44,100 bases of DNA from Candidatus Dormiibacterota bacterium (GCA_003132525.1 PKXZ01000049.1:201-44300), one strand, 5' to 3'. Positions 14,613-23,616 are shown, numbered from the stretch's first letter. Made by a program: numbers and translations. The notes: generated by a model from the sequence alone, not told the origin.

Positions 14613-15869
14613 CTACGTTGCTTCCTGCACGAGTGGAAGGCTCGGTGACAGGTGTTCCAGGTGGCGATCATCGGCCCGCAGTGAAGGCGCCGGCGAGCGC
14701 AGCAAATCGATCGTCACCATCGTGATCGCGACGGCGATGACAGCCGACGAGAGCACGCTCGCGGCTTCGCCCCATGCACTGAAGGGTGATGTCGACGCGG
14801 CCTTGACGATGAACACGTCGATGGTGAGCATCAGCGGCACCACGGCGCGCCAGTTGAGCGCGGTGCCCGGACGGGCGAGCCACCACAGGATCGAGAACAC
14901 GTACGGCTCGAGGAGGTAGTACGGAAAGACGCTCTTGGCGAAGACGGGGAAGCAACACGCGGCGATCGTCAGCAGGCCGGCGAGCCCGGCGTGTGTGCTC
15001 GCGACCGTGGGCCTGTTGCGCAGCGCGAGCGCTGCAAGGGCAAGCGCGACTGCGGCACCCACGTAGACGTCGCCGGTCCTGATCAGCCCCGCCCATGACG
15101 TCTGCCGAAAAAGGACCCAGAAGGACCCGCCGCCGATCGGCAGGCCGGGACGGTACGTGAGCAGCGAATGCGTGACCGCCGGTTCGTCCGCGAGCACGAA
15201 GGGTGCCATGACCACAGCGACTGTGATGACCCCGGCAACCGCGATCATCGTCGAAGATCGGAATCGACGGGTCGCAAGCGGAACGAGCAGGAGCGGGATA
15301 ACACAGAATCCGGCGATCGTGCGCGCGAGTACGGCCGCCCCCAGTGCGATGCCGGTCAACGCATTGTGCATGCCGAGGAAGCACGTGATCGCAAGGAGCG
15401 CGAAACACAACTCGACGGGTTGCTCGACGTGCCCGTAGTCGAGGACGCCGATCCAGAGCGCCGGCGCCAGCAGCACCGTGCAGGCAACGGCGAGCCGCCA
15501 ATGCAGACCGCCGCGTGCGCTCGTGACGAGTTGCACGGTTTGATACGCAAGGAGCAGGACAACGAGCGATACGACGGCGCCGGTCAGCGCTGCGCGCCCG
15601 GCCAGGCTCCCGGCCCACCCCAGCGCATTGGCGAGTGCGACTGCGGGGAGCAACGGCACCAGTCCCAGGGGACCGTTGTCATTCTGATAGAGGCCATGCA
15701 CGTGCCCCGCATAGGTCAGCAGTGGATGCGCGGAGACCAGGGTTTCGGCTGACGGCCAGAAGTACAGGTCGAGATCTGACGGCGTGGTCTTGAGGAAGAG
15801 TGGCGCAATCGCCGACACGGCCACGTAAACGACGCCGAGTCCCGCGGTCACGGCTCGGCGCCTGGTCAC
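14613..15869 (-). CDS. Polytopic membrane protein, GT-C-like glycosyltransferase
   Basis: 418 residues from GTG 15869, with about 10-11 hydrophobic helices. After the first helix is a long extracellular loop with SDLDLYFWPSAE and YQNDNGPLGLVPLLPA, the acidic/aromatic pattern of GT-C enzymes that take mannose or arabinose from polyprenyl phosphate (GT87/DUF2029-like). It also has internal HVEQPVELCFALLA, and a second loop, GGGSFWVLFRQTSWAG. It would sit in the cytoplasmic membrane and glycosylate a lipid or protein outside. CAGAAT lies 6 bases before the GTG, a possible leaderless -10. The open frame extends upstream to 16133, but that part is antisense to glycerate kinase and not protein-like. 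The S51-like gene follows without a gap. Confidence 0.65.
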   Translation of the reverse strand: MTRRRAVTAGLGVVYVAVSAIAPLFLKTTPSDLDLYFWPSAETLVSAHPLLTYAGHVHGLYQNDNGPLGLVPLLPAVALANALGWAGSLAGRAALTGAVVSLVVLLLAYQTVQLVTSARGGLHWRLAVACTVLLAPALWIGVLDYGHVEQPVELCFALLAITCFLGMHNALTGIALGAAVLARTIAGFCVIPLLLVPLATRRFRSSTMIAVAGVITVAVVMAPFVLADEPAVTHSLLTYRPGLPIGGGSFWVLFRQTSWAGLIRTGDVYVGAAVALALAALALRNRPTVASTHAGLAGLLTIAACCFPVFAKSVFPYYLLEPYVFSILWWLARPGTALNWRAVVPLMLTIDVFIVKAASTSPFSAWGEAASVLSSAVIAVAITMVTIDLLRSPAPSLRADDRHLEHLSPSLPLVQEAT

Positions 15870-15875
15870 GCCGAC

Positions 15876-15881
15876 ATTCTG
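15876..15881 (-). promoter_or_regulatory. -10-like box (CAGAAT) of the GT-C gene
   Basis: On the minus strand CAGAAT is followed by GTCGGC and then GTG 15869, giving the same 6-base spacing seen at other leaderless starts in this window. Confidence 0.35.
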
Positions 15882-15911
15882 ATCGCCGAATGCGCTGGGG
15901 GATTCCGCACC

Positions 15912-17057
15912 ATGGACCGGATGCGACCAGCAGCCCGCTCGGGCGTCGTTGCCGTCTGCGCGCCCAACGCGTTCAAGGGCACCCTCAGTGCGGAGGCGGC
16001 GGCCGTGGCCATGGCGCGTGGTGTCCGCGACGCAGGTGCCACTGCGATCGAGGTACCGGTGGCCGACGGAGGCGATGGCACGCTCGACGTGCTGCTGGCC
16101 GCGCACCAGACGGAGTCGCGAGTCACGCGGCACCGCGTGACCGGTCCCGCCGGCACGTCGATCACGGCGAAACTCGGCTGGGTGGGGCCCGATCAGGCGG
16201 TGGTCGAGCTGGCCGAGGCGTCAGGGCTGCGCCGTCTGGGTCCTGTGCCACTCGACGCCCTGCATGCAACGTCGCGTGGAACTGGCGAGCTGATTCGTAT
16301 CGCGCTGGAGCAAGGCGCTCGAAGAGTCGTCGTGGGGGTTGGCGGGAGCGCCTCGACGGACGGTGGCGCGGGACTGCTCCAGGGGCTTGGCGGTCACGTG
16401 GTGGACTCGCGCGGTGCGGAGATCGGGCCTGGCGGCGCCGGCCTCGAGGAAGCCGCCGGCATCGACCTCTCGGATGTGCTCGAGCGCTTCTCGCACTGCT
16501 CGATCCTGGTGGCCTGCGATATTCGCAGCCCCTTGCTCGGGGCGCAGGGACCGGCCCGGATGTTCTCGCCCCAGAAGGGAGCACATGCCGCCGAGGTGGC
16601 CCGCCTCGAGCGAGCGCTGGCGCGATTCGCAGCCCTCGTTTCGCGCCTGGGTTACGGGGATCTGTCGACGCTCGCCGGAGCGGGCGCGGCGGGGGGATGC
16701 GGATTCGCCCTCGCCCTGGCGGGCGCGCGGTTGATGTCCGGGGCCGCGCTCATCTGCGACATGGTCGGGCTCGATGCCGCCCTGGAGCGCGCAACCATGG
16801 CGATCACCGGCGAAGGACGCCTCGACAGCCAGACCCCCACCGGCAAGGCCCCTGCCGAGGTCGCGGAGCGAGCACGGGCGCACGGGATCCCGTGCGTCGC
16901 AATCGCGGGAACGGTGCTCGATCCGCTGCCCACGCTGTTCAGGTCGACGCTGAGCCTCGCCGGCCTCGAGCCCCGCCGCGATCCGATGCGCCACGCGAGG
17001 GTGCTGCTGCGCATGGCCGCAAGACGTGCGATCGAGGAGATCCCAAGCCTCGATTGA
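15912..17057 (+). CDS. glxK: Glycerate 2-kinase, GlxK/GarK type
   Basis: 381 residues, the standard length. The N-terminal CAPNAFKGTLSA corresponds to the family's APDSFKGSLSA, VADGGDGTL matches the acidic conserved block, and VVGVGGSASTDGGAG is the nucleotide/substrate signature. The C-terminal MAITGEGRLDSQTPTGKAP is also typical. The enzyme phosphorylates D-glycerate to 2-phosphoglycerate, feeding glycolysis. It converges with hydroxypyruvate isomerase and tartronate semialdehyde reductase genes that make its substrate. A hairpin over the stop codon probably ends transcription from both sides. The start is ATG 15912; ATG 15921 (MRPAARSG) is possible. Confidence 0.9.
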   Translation: MDRMRPAARSGVVAVCAPNAFKGTLSAEAAAVAMARGVRDAGATAIEVPVADGGDGTLDVLLAAHQTESRVTRHRVTGPAGTSITAKLGWVGPDQAVVELAEASGLRRLGPVPLDALHATSRGTGELIRIALEQGARRVVVGVGGSASTDGGAGLLQGLGGHVVDSRGAEIGPGGAGLEEAAGIDLSDVLERFSHCSILVACDIRSPLLGAQGPARMFSPQKGAHAAEVARLERALARFAALVSRLGYGDLSTLAGAGAAGGCGFALALAGARLMSGAALICDMVGLDAALERATMAITGEGRLDSQTPTGKAPAEVAERARAHGIPCVAIAGTVLDPLPTLFRSTLSLAGLEPRRDPMRHARVLLRMAARRAIEEIPSLD

Positions 17058-17065
17058 GGCTCGGG
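17042..17065. terminator. Hairpin between glxK and hyi
   Basis: AGCCTC-GATT-GAGGCT with an outer CCC/GGG pair (one mismatch) spans the glxK stop. There is no clear T-run, so termination efficiency is uncertain, but its convergent position suggests a bidirectional terminator. Confidence 0.45.
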
Positions 17066-17069
17066 TCTC

Positions 17070-17855
17070 CTAGGGTCGAAGGTTCATGGTTCGCATCCAG
17101 GCAACGCTGGATTTCGTGTCGACGAGCGGACGGTATTCGAGACCCACGAACCCGCCGTATCCGAGGCGATCCAATTCGGTGAGGAAAGCTTCAATCGGCT
17201 GGGTGCCGGTGCCCGGCTCGTGGCGCCCGGGGAGGTCGGCGATCTGCACGTGCTGTATCAGCGGGAAATAGCGCCGGAGGCAGTCCAGGGCGTCCTCGCC
17301 CGCCATCGCAGCGTGGTACTGATCGAGCTGCAGGCGCACGTTCGGTCGGTCAACGGTTTGCACAAGGTCCGCTGCGGCGTCGACCGTGTTTGCCCAGTAC
17401 CCCGGCATGTCGATGTTGTTGATCGCCTCGACCAGCAACGTGATGCCCGCCTCGCGCACCAGCGGCTCGACGCGGTTGAGGTTCGCGACTGCGCTTTCCC
17501 GCGCCCGTTCGCGGGTCACGCCCGCAGGCGGTACACCCACCAACGCGTTGAGCCTTGACGTTCCGATTCGCGTCGCCAGCGCAATCGCCGCGCGCACGGT
17601 TTCGGCGAACTCGTCCTCGCGCCCGGGGAGCGCAACGAGGCCACGCTCACCGCCGTCCCAGTTTCCAGCCGCCGGGTCGAACATCACCATCTCGAGCTTC
17701 CGCTGTTCGAGGGTCGAGGCAAGTCGATCCTCGTCGAGCAGGTGGGGGAACAGCATCTCCACGTGTGTGAACCCGGCCTCGGCCGCCGCGTCGAACCGCT
17801 CGAACGGCTCCAGGTCCTGCCAGAGCATGGTCAGGTTGGCGGCGAAGCGAGGCAC
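17070..17855 (-). CDS. hyi: Hydroxypyruvate isomerase
   Basis: 261 residues, matching the ~258-residue Hyi enzyme. TIM-barrel features include MPRFAANLTMLW at the N-terminus, FTHVEMLFPH, a metal-binding Glu in LLVEAINNIDMPGYW, and QLDQYHAA with the family Asp/His, then HVQIADLPGRHEPGTG and GLEYRP. It interconverts hydroxypyruvate and tartronate semialdehyde. GTG 17855 follows the glxR stop directly (TAGGTG), so the two are one translationally linked operon. A different sugar isomerase/epimerase of the same superfamily is possible, but the neighbours support Hyi. Confidence 0.88.
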   Translation of the reverse strand: MPRFAANLTMLWQDLEPFERFDAAAEAGFTHVEMLFPHLLDEDRLASTLEQRKLEMVMFDPAAGNWDGGERGLVALPGREDEFAETVRAAIALATRIGTSRLNALVGVPPAGVTRERARESAVANLNRVEPLVREAGITLLVEAINNIDMPGYWANTVDAAADLVQTVDRPNVRLQLDQYHAAMAGEDALDCLRRYFPLIQHVQIADLPGRHEPGTGTQPIEAFLTELDRLGYGGFVGLEYRPLVDTKSSVAWMRTMNLRP

Positions 17856-18719
17856 CTACTCGTCCTCCCGGTCCCAGAACTTGACCAGGGCGGCCATGTC
17901 CTCGGCGTTCCATCCGCGCGCGCCTGCCTCGAGGTAGTACTGCTCCACGAGCCCACCGATCAGGAGCGGCACCCCGGCGTCCTTTGCCTCGGTGTGGATG
18001 ATGGACAGGTCCTTGGCGATCAGGCCGACCGGGGTCGCCGGGCTGAAGTCTCGTGCGATGAAGCGCGGGATGTCGCGGAGCAGCATCGCGGAGCTCCCGA
18101 AGGATGTGCCGATCACCTCCTGGACCGTGCCGAGATCAGCGCCGAGTTGCACCGCGAACGCCGCCGCCTCCGATGCCGCCAAGGTGTGCACGGCGACCAG
18201 GTACTGGTTGACGAGCTTGATCACCTGACCCGCGCCGACACCCCCGCAGAGCCGGACCTTGCCGCCGAACGCCTCAAACACAGGGATAGCGCGGTTGAAG
18301 GTCGACTCGTCGCCGCCGACCATCACCGTCAGCGTGCCGGCCTCCGCTCCGGCGGGACCGCCAGAGACCGGCGCATCCAGGAATCCCGCTCCATGGCTGG
18401 CAAGGATGTCTGCGCAGCGGCGGTTGAGCCCGGGGCTCACCGTCGAATGGTCGGCGTAGATCTGACCGGACGAGGCCACTGCGGACATCTCCGCGTACAC
18501 CTGCCGGACGGTGTCCTCGGTGGGCAGCGCGGTCAGGACCACCTCGGATGCGGCCGCGAGGTCGGCCGGCGACGCGTGCACGATCGCGCCCTGCTCTCGC
18601 AACGTCTGCACGCCGGCGTTGTCCGAGCGGTTGCAGATAGCCACCTGGTGGCCCGCAGCGATGAGACGGGCGGCGATCGGCCGGCCCATCTTCCCGATCC
18701 CGACGACTCCGACGTTCAT
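17856..18719 (-). CDS. glxR: Tartronate semialdehyde reductase (2-hydroxy-3-oxopropionate reductase)
   Basis: 287 residues of the beta-hydroxyacid dehydrogenase family. The NAD(P) motif GVVGIGKMGRPIA is at residues 4-16, the substrate loop DAPVSGGPAGAEAGTLTVMV at ~117, and catalytic Lys in GAGQVIKLVNQ at ~168. It reduces tartronate semialdehyde to D-glycerate. The neighbouring hyi and glxK complete the route to 2-phosphoglycerate. Glyoxylate carboligase (Gcl), the usual first step, is not in this window. The related 3-hydroxyisobutyrate dehydrogenase is the main alternative, judged less likely because of the operon. Confidence 0.88.
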   Translation of the reverse strand: MNVGVVGIGKMGRPIAARLIAAGHQVAICNRSDNAGVQTLREQGAIVHASPADLAAASEVVLTALPTEDTVRQVYAEMSAVASSGQIYADHSTVSPGLNRRCADILASHGAGFLDAPVSGGPAGAEAGTLTVMVGGDESTFNRAIPVFEAFGGKVRLCGGVGAGQVIKLVNQYLVAVHTLAASEAAAFAVQLGADLGTVQEVIGTSFGSSAMLLRDIPRFIARDFSPATPVGLIAKDLSIIHTEAKDAGVPLLIGGLVEQYYLEAGARGWNAEDMAALVKFWDREDE

Positions 18720-18810
18720 GACCGCATCACCAACTGTCTCCTCACACGTCGTCGCTGGTCAAGGTGCGACGATGGATCGTAGACGAGTTCGGTTGACAGG
18801 GAGACCGAGG

Positions 18811-19356
18811 ATGAGCGCGACCGTCGATCCAGTTCAGAATCCGCAGGCGTATCAGCAGATGCTCGTCGACCTGGTCGGCGACGACGACCCGGCCACTGTG
18901 CAGCGCGCCACCTCGGCTTCGCTGCGCAAGGTCGTCGTGGAGGCCGCCGACCGCCTTCGGACCCGTCCCGCACCAGGAGAGTGGTCGGTGATCGAGCTGC
19001 TCGGCCACCTGCTCGACGCCGAGATCGTCTCGTCGGCGCGGTACCGCTGGGTCATCGCGGAGAACCAGCCGCCACTTGTGCCATATGACCAGGATCTCTG
19101 GGTCGACGCACTCGGATATATCCAGGCAGACCCGATGGAACTGCTCGAGACCTTCGACGCGCTCCGCGCGGCCAACATCGCCCTCTGGGAGCGGTCGACC
19201 CCGGAGCAGCGTGTGCGCGACGGGATGCACGCCGAACGCGGACCGGAGAGTTTCGACCTGATGTTCCGGCTGCTCGCTGGCCACGGACGGTTTCACATCG
19301 ACCAGATGCGGCGCACGCTCGACGAGGTGAGCGGAGCCCCTCGCACGACCGAGTAG
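18811..19356 (+). CDS. DinB-family protein
   Basis: 181 residues from ATG 18811 with GAGG just upstream. A four-helix DinB/YfiT-type bundle has the metal-binding histidine pattern: His in IELLGHLLDAE (~residue 66) and H-x3-H in LLAGHGRFHIDQM near the C-terminus. WSVIELLGHL and the closing HIDQMR are hallmark segments. Family members include mycothiol- or bacillithiol-dependent transferases and uncharacterised metal enzymes. Its divergent neighbour is glxR. An upstream ATG (18772) would add a basic 13-residue tail but has a poorer context. Confidence 0.82.
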   Translation: MSATVDPVQNPQAYQQMLVDLVGDDDPATVQRATSASLRKVVVEAADRLRTRPAPGEWSVIELLGHLLDAEIVSSARYRWVIAENQPPLVPYDQDLWVDALGYIQADPMELLETFDALRAANIALWERSTPEQRVRDGMHAERGPESFDLMFRLLAGHGRFHIDQMRRTLDEVSGAPRTTE

Positions 19357-19373
19357 ACCGCCGCCGGCAGCGG

Positions 19374-22055
19374 CTACCCCGTGTTCTGCAGGCCCGCGGC
19401 GATGCCGTTGACGGTGAGCAGAAGGAGCTGCTCGAGCCGTCGTCGCTCGGCATCGTCGGCGTCACCTGCGCGCAGGGCGCGAAGCGCGCGCAGCTGGAGG
19501 TGAGAGAGCGCATCGATATACGGATTGCGCAACTCGACGGCCCAGGACAGCACGCGGCGCTTCTCGAGCAGGCGGGATTGACCGGTCACCGCGAGGATCC
19601 CTGCGATGCTGCGGTCGTATTCCGCGAGGATCAACTCGGCAATCGCCGGACGCTCGCCGAGTCGCAGGTAGTCCGCCGCCATGAAGCGGTCGGTTTTGGC
19701 GAGGCTCATCTCCGCGTTATCGATGAGCACCTTCAGCAGCGGCCACTCCGCATATGCAACGCGCAGGTCGTCGAGCGGCATGCCCTCGAGCGCGCTCCCC
19801 AGGCCGTACCAAGCGGGGAGGTTGAGCCGGATCTGCGACCACGCGAACACCCACGGGATGGCTCGCAGCGATCCGAGGCTGCCGTCACCACCGCGATTGG
19901 CGGGGCGCGACCCGAGGTGGAGACGGGCGAGCTCGCGGACCGGGGTCACCTCAGCGAAATACTCCGCAAAGCCTTCGATGTCGATCAGTTCGCGATACGC
20001 GGCGCGAGCGGCCGTATCGAGACCATGCGCGAGTGCATCGAACCGGATGGCCGCGCGCTCGGTTCGCTCCCGTGCGGCGGGCGTGGAGGTGAGCAGCACC
20101 GCCGACGTCACCTGCTCGATGTGGCGTTGGGCGATCGTCTGATTGCCATAGCGCGCGAAGATGACCTCTCCCTGTTCGGTCACCTTGAATCGACCCGCAA
20201 CCGAACCAGGCGCCTGCGCCATCACCGCGCGATTGGCGGGGCCGCCGCCGCGTCCCAGCGCACCGCCCCGTCCGTGAAAGAGCGTGAGTTGAACGGATCG
20301 TTCCGCCGCCCACGCGGCCAGGTCGGCCTGCGCGGCATACAACGCGAGCGTTGCGGTGACCGGTCCACTTTCCTTCGCCGAGTCGGAGTACCCGAGCATG
20401 ACCTCCGCTGCGCGCCCGGTTGCGGCCATCCGCTTTCGTACCGGCTCGAGGTCGAGCATCGCATCGAGCGTGGTGCGCGCATCGCGCAGGTCGGCGACGG
20501 TTTCGAAGAGCGGCACGACATCGAGCTCGGGTGGCGCGTTGGGTGCGCACGCGAGGTCCGCGAGCGCGTACACGTTGGCAATGTCGCTCGCGCCCTCCGT
20601 GAAGCTGACCACGTAGCGATGGCAGACATGCGCGCCCAGGCGCTGCTGCAACAGCGCGATCGTGCGGAGCGTCGCCACCACCTCGTCGGTCTCCGCCGAG
20701 CGCGTCCCGGAGCCTCGCATGGTGTCCGCTGCCCGAAGCTCGGCCAGCGCGTTGCGGTGCACGCCGCTGTGCTGGCGGATCTCGAGGTCGGCGAGGTGGA
20801 AGCCGAAGGTCTGCACCTGCCAGATGAGCCCGTGCAGCTCGCCATACGCGAGCCTTGGGGCGCCGGCTCGCACGAGCGCGCCCTGCAGGCACTGGAGGTT
20901 ATCGAGCAGCTCGTCCGGTTGCGCATAGGCGAGCGCGAGATCCCCCCGCCGGGTGGCTGCGATGCGATCGGCAACGATCAGCAGGAACTGCCGGAACGGC
21001 TCGCCGGGGGAATGTGACTCGATGGCGGCGCCACGGCCCCCCAGGATCGCCTGCGCCGAACGGAGACTGGTCAGGAAGGCCTGGTCCGGCGCGGTGGTCT
21101 CTGCGTCGGCGGTCAGGCCCGATCCGATGCGGCCGGCTGCAGCCTCGAGGCCGCGGAGGATGTGCTCCGACTGAATGAGCATGGTCTCGCGGGTGACCTG
21201 GGCCGTGATCTGCGGATTGCCATCGCGGTCGCCACCGACCCAGCTGCCGAAGCGAAGGAACGCCGGTGCGGGCGGCCGCTCCGCGCCGCTCTCGTTTGCG
21301 TCGAGCGCCGCGCTGAGCTCGCGGTACACCGCAGGCACGAGCCGGAAGAGAGTCTCGTCGAAGACGCTCATGAGCGTGCGGACCTCGTCGAGCGGCTGCA
21401 GGTCCTGACTGCGGAGCTGGGCTGTTCGCCAGAGCCCGTCGATCTCCTCGAGCAACCGGCGGCGGATCTCCGGGTGTGGCGCCTCGGACAGGCGTGGATC
21501 GGCGAGCCGTTCGAGCTGCTCGCCCACGCGACGGAGTGCCGAGGTGACCGCACGCCGTCGTGCCTCGGTGGGATGCGCGGTGAAGACCGGATGGACTCGC
21601 AGCGCGGCGAGCTGCTCAGCGAGTCCGGCATCGCCGAGCTCGGCGCGGACGGTGGCGAGTGCGGTTGTGAGCGCCTCGGCAGGACCGGCGGTGCCGTAGT
21701 CAGCCTCCCGAAGCGTCCGAGCGCGGTAGCGCTCCTCCGCGAGGTTGACGAGGTGGAAATAGCACGCGAACGCGCGGGCCACCTGCTCGGCCCGATCCAG
21801 TGACCACGAGGACACGAGTGTGTCGGCGGTGTTCGCGTAACCGCCGCGCGTGGCGGCCTCGGCACGAGCCTGGATCACCGTTCTCCGCAATGCTTCGACG
21901 TCGGCAAGCAACCCAGCGCCCCCATGCTCGGCGATGACCTGCCCGAGCGCGTCACCGGCCAGGCGCACCTCCTCGCGCAGCGCGCGCGGCGCCTCCTGCC
22001 GCGCGGTGTCGCGCACGCTGCGGTCGGCGGTCTCACCCTCAGCTGGCGTTGCCAT
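19374..22055 (-). CDS. ppc: Phosphoenolpyruvate carboxylase
   Basis: 893 residues, full length. The catalytic His161 is in VFTAHPTEARRRAV, the GGDRDGNP motif lies near residue 275, GYSDSAKESG near 570, the mobile phosphate-binding loop FHGRGGALGRGGGP near 600, and the C-terminus ends LLTVNGIAAGLQNTG as in bacterial Ppc. It fixes bicarbonate onto PEP to make oxaloacetate, refilling the TCA cycle. The start is ATG 22055; TATGGT lies 9 bases upstream. It is divergent from the prephenate-enzyme gene, leaving only 74 bases between. Very long open frames on the opposite strand are GC-driven shadows. Confidence 0.96.
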   Translation of the reverse strand: MATPAEGETADRSVRDTARQEAPRALREEVRLAGDALGQVIAEHGGAGLLADVEALRRTVIQARAEAATRGGYANTADTLVSSWSLDRAEQVARAFACYFHLVNLAEERYRARTLREADYGTAGPAEALTTALATVRAELGDAGLAEQLAALRVHPVFTAHPTEARRRAVTSALRRVGEQLERLADPRLSEAPHPEIRRRLLEEIDGLWRTAQLRSQDLQPLDEVRTLMSVFDETLFRLVPAVYRELSAALDANESGAERPPAPAFLRFGSWVGGDRDGNPQITAQVTRETMLIQSEHILRGLEAAAGRIGSGLTADAETTAPDQAFLTSLRSAQAILGGRGAAIESHSPGEPFRQFLLIVADRIAATRRGDLALAYAQPDELLDNLQCLQGALVRAGAPRLAYGELHGLIWQVQTFGFHLADLEIRQHSGVHRNALAELRAADTMRGSGTRSAETDEVVATLRTIALLQQRLGAHVCHRYVVSFTEGASDIANVYALADLACAPNAPPELDVVPLFETVADLRDARTTLDAMLDLEPVRKRMAATGRAAEVMLGYSDSAKESGPVTATLALYAAQADLAAWAAERSVQLTLFHGRGGALGRGGGPANRAVMAQAPGSVAGRFKVTEQGEVIFARYGNQTIAQRHIEQVTSAVLLTSTPAARERTERAAIRFDALAHGLDTAARAAYRELIDIEGFAEYFAEVTPVRELARLHLGSRPANRGGDGSLGSLRAIPWVFAWSQIRLNLPAWYGLGSALEGMPLDDLRVAYAEWPLLKVLIDNAEMSLAKTDRFMAADYLRLGERPAIAELILAEYDRSIAGILAVTGQSRLLEKRRVLSWAVELRNPYIDALSHLQLRALRALRAGDADDAERRRLEQLLLLTVNGIAAGLQNTG

Positions 22056-22116
22056 ACAACGCAGACCATACCGACGCCCCGCTCTTCAGTGCCGGGGCGG
22101 TTCACGCGCGCACCCG

Positions 22117-22122
22117 TACACT
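22117..22122 (+). promoter_or_regulatory. -10 box (TACACT) for a leaderless transcript
   Basis: TACACT is followed by 7 bases and then GTG 22130 (and ATG 22133). No ribosome site is seen; the expected +1 is the G of the GTG. Confidence 0.55.
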
Positions 22123-22129
22123 AGCCCCG

Positions 22130-23494
22130 GTGATGACCAGCGGCCTGCCGGAGACCGTCGGCGTCGTGGGCCTGGGCCGATTTGGGCGCCTCTGGGCATC
22201 CATGCTGCAGGCTGACTTCACGCTCCGGGTCTATGACTCCGATCCGGAGCAATGTGCGCAGGCGGAGCGTCAGGGCCTTGCACCGGGGTCGTTGCGCGAC
22301 ACGCTGAGCGCGGATGCCGTTTTCTACTGCGTTCCCATCTCCGCGTTCGAGCCCACCCTGCAAGAGCATCTCGCGATCTTCGAGGAGCTCGGCGGAACAC
22401 GGACACTCATCGACGTGCTCTCGGTGAAGGTGCATGCGCGCCAGGTCTTTGAGCGGCATCTCCCGGCGACCTACCAGGCGCTGCTCACCCATCCACTCTT
22501 CGGACCCGACAGCGTTGCCGCGAGCGGTCTTGCAGGGCACACCATCGTCGTCGACGGATACCGCCTCCCGTCGGGTGCGCTGGATGCATGGAAGGAATAC
22601 TTCACGTCCAAGGGCCTCGTGGTTGTGCCGATGTCCGCCGATGAACACGATCGACTCGCCGCTGGGAGCCAGGGGGTCACCCACTTTGTCGGCCGCACCC
22701 TCGAACGCTTCGGCTTTGCGCAGACACCGATCGACACGCTCGGCACCAGACGGCTCCACGACGTCACCTCACAGGTGAGCAACGACACCTGGGAGCTCTT
22801 TGTCGACCTGCAGACACTCAACCCGCACACCAAGGCGATGCGCCTGCGCATGTCGGAGGCGCAGGACTCGGTCTTCGATCTGTTGCTCCCGAACCGCGTG
22901 GTGACCGACCGCGTCGTGGTGGGAATCCAGGGCGGCCGGGGAAGCTTCAACGAAGACGCCGCGCGCTATTACATGAGCCGCACCCCTCAAGTCCCCGTCG
23001 ACGTCGTCTATCTGCATACGACCGAACGGGTGCTGCGCGCGCTGCACGAAGGAGAGATCGATCGCGGAGTCTTCGCCATCCATAACTCGGTCGGCGGCAT
23101 GGTGGGGGAGTCAGTTGCGGCGATGGCGCGCTATCGCTTCGCCATCGTCGAAGAGTTCGCGATCAAGATCTCGCACGCGCTGATGATTGCCGCTGGTGCC
23201 GATTTCTCCAACGTCGACACGGTGATGGCCCATCCCCAGGTGCTGCGTCAGTGCCGCACCAACCTCGACAAGAAGTACGCGAACCTCCGGCAGACCAGCG
23301 GAGCCGGCGACCTGATCGATCAGGCGAAGGTGGCCGAACTGCTTGGTACTGGTGAGCTTCCCGATTCGATCGCGACGATGGGGAGCCGGATCCTCGCGGA
23401 GCTCAACGGCCTGCGCGTCGTCGAGGACAATCTCCAGGACCTCGACGAGAACTTCACGAGCTTTCTCTGGGTGGAGCGACCCCGGCAGGCGTAG
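22130..23494 (+). CDS. tyrA-pheA: Fused prephenate dehydrogenase / prephenate dehydratase
   Basis: 454 residues. Residues ~8-255 are a TyrA-type dehydrogenase: NAD motif VGVVGLGRFGRLWA (10-23), catalytic-region His121 in LLTHPLFGPDS and His185 in GVTHFVGR. Residues ~262-450 are a prephenate dehydratase: GIQGGRGSFNEDAA (usually GPEGTFSEEAA), MAHPQVLRQCRTNL, the Thr/Ser-containing RQTSGAGDLIDQAKVAELL, and DNLQDLDENFTSFLWVER, where the usual TRF is TSF. It would make both hydroxyphenylpyruvate and phenylpyruvate from prephenate. The protein stops right after the dehydratase, so the usual ACT feedback domain is absent. GTG 22130 or ATG 22133 is the start, under a leaderless-type promoter. Confidence 0.88.
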   Translation: MMTSGLPETVGVVGLGRFGRLWASMLQADFTLRVYDSDPEQCAQAERQGLAPGSLRDTLSADAVFYCVPISAFEPTLQEHLAIFEELGGTRTLIDVLSVKVHARQVFERHLPATYQALLTHPLFGPDSVAASGLAGHTIVVDGYRLPSGALDAWKEYFTSKGLVVVPMSADEHDRLAAGSQGVTHFVGRTLERFGFAQTPIDTLGTRRLHDVTSQVSNDTWELFVDLQTLNPHTKAMRLRMSEAQDSVFDLLLPNRVVTDRVVVGIQGGRGSFNEDAARYYMSRTPQVPVDVVYLHTTERVLRALHEGEIDRGVFAIHNSVGGMVGESVAAMARYRFAIVEEFAIKISHALMIAAGADFSNVDTVMAHPQVLRQCRTNLDKKYANLRQTSGAGDLIDQAKVAELLGTGELPDSIATMGSRILAELNGLRVVEDNLQDLDENFTSFLWVERPRQA

Positions 23495-23583
23495 GCGACA
23501 GCAGTCTGCCGCGTCCGCACGAGATCAAGCACAAGACCCGGTCGGCACCGTAGGATGGCGGCGCGCCCGCTCGTGGCGGCGGC

Positions 23584-23601
23584 AGGCGCAGCCCAGCGCC
23601 T
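23584..23601 (+). promoter_or_regulatory. Hairpin directly before the ribosome site of a small gene
   Basis: AGGCGC-AGCCCA-GCGCCT (6-base stem, 6-base loop) ends 3 bases before AAGGAG. A TAGGAT box at 23551-23556 could be the -10. The hairpin might modulate initiation. Confidence 0.35.
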
Positions 23602-23616
23602 ACCAAGGAGGCATTC

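Noticed and set aside
15870-16133. N-terminal extension of the GT-C membrane protein
   Set aside because: Antisense to glycerate kinase and polar, unlike a membrane-protein N-terminus.
15800-17182. A 460-codon plus-strand open frame
   Set aside because: Out-of-frame shadow of glycerate kinase; the translation is almost only Arg, Gly, Ala and Pro.
19500-21017. A 505-codon open frame on the plus strand
   Set aside because: It lies antisense within ppc, whose motifs are unambiguous. The frame is open because of GC-rich codon bias; its translation is Arg/Glu/Gly-rich with no family features.
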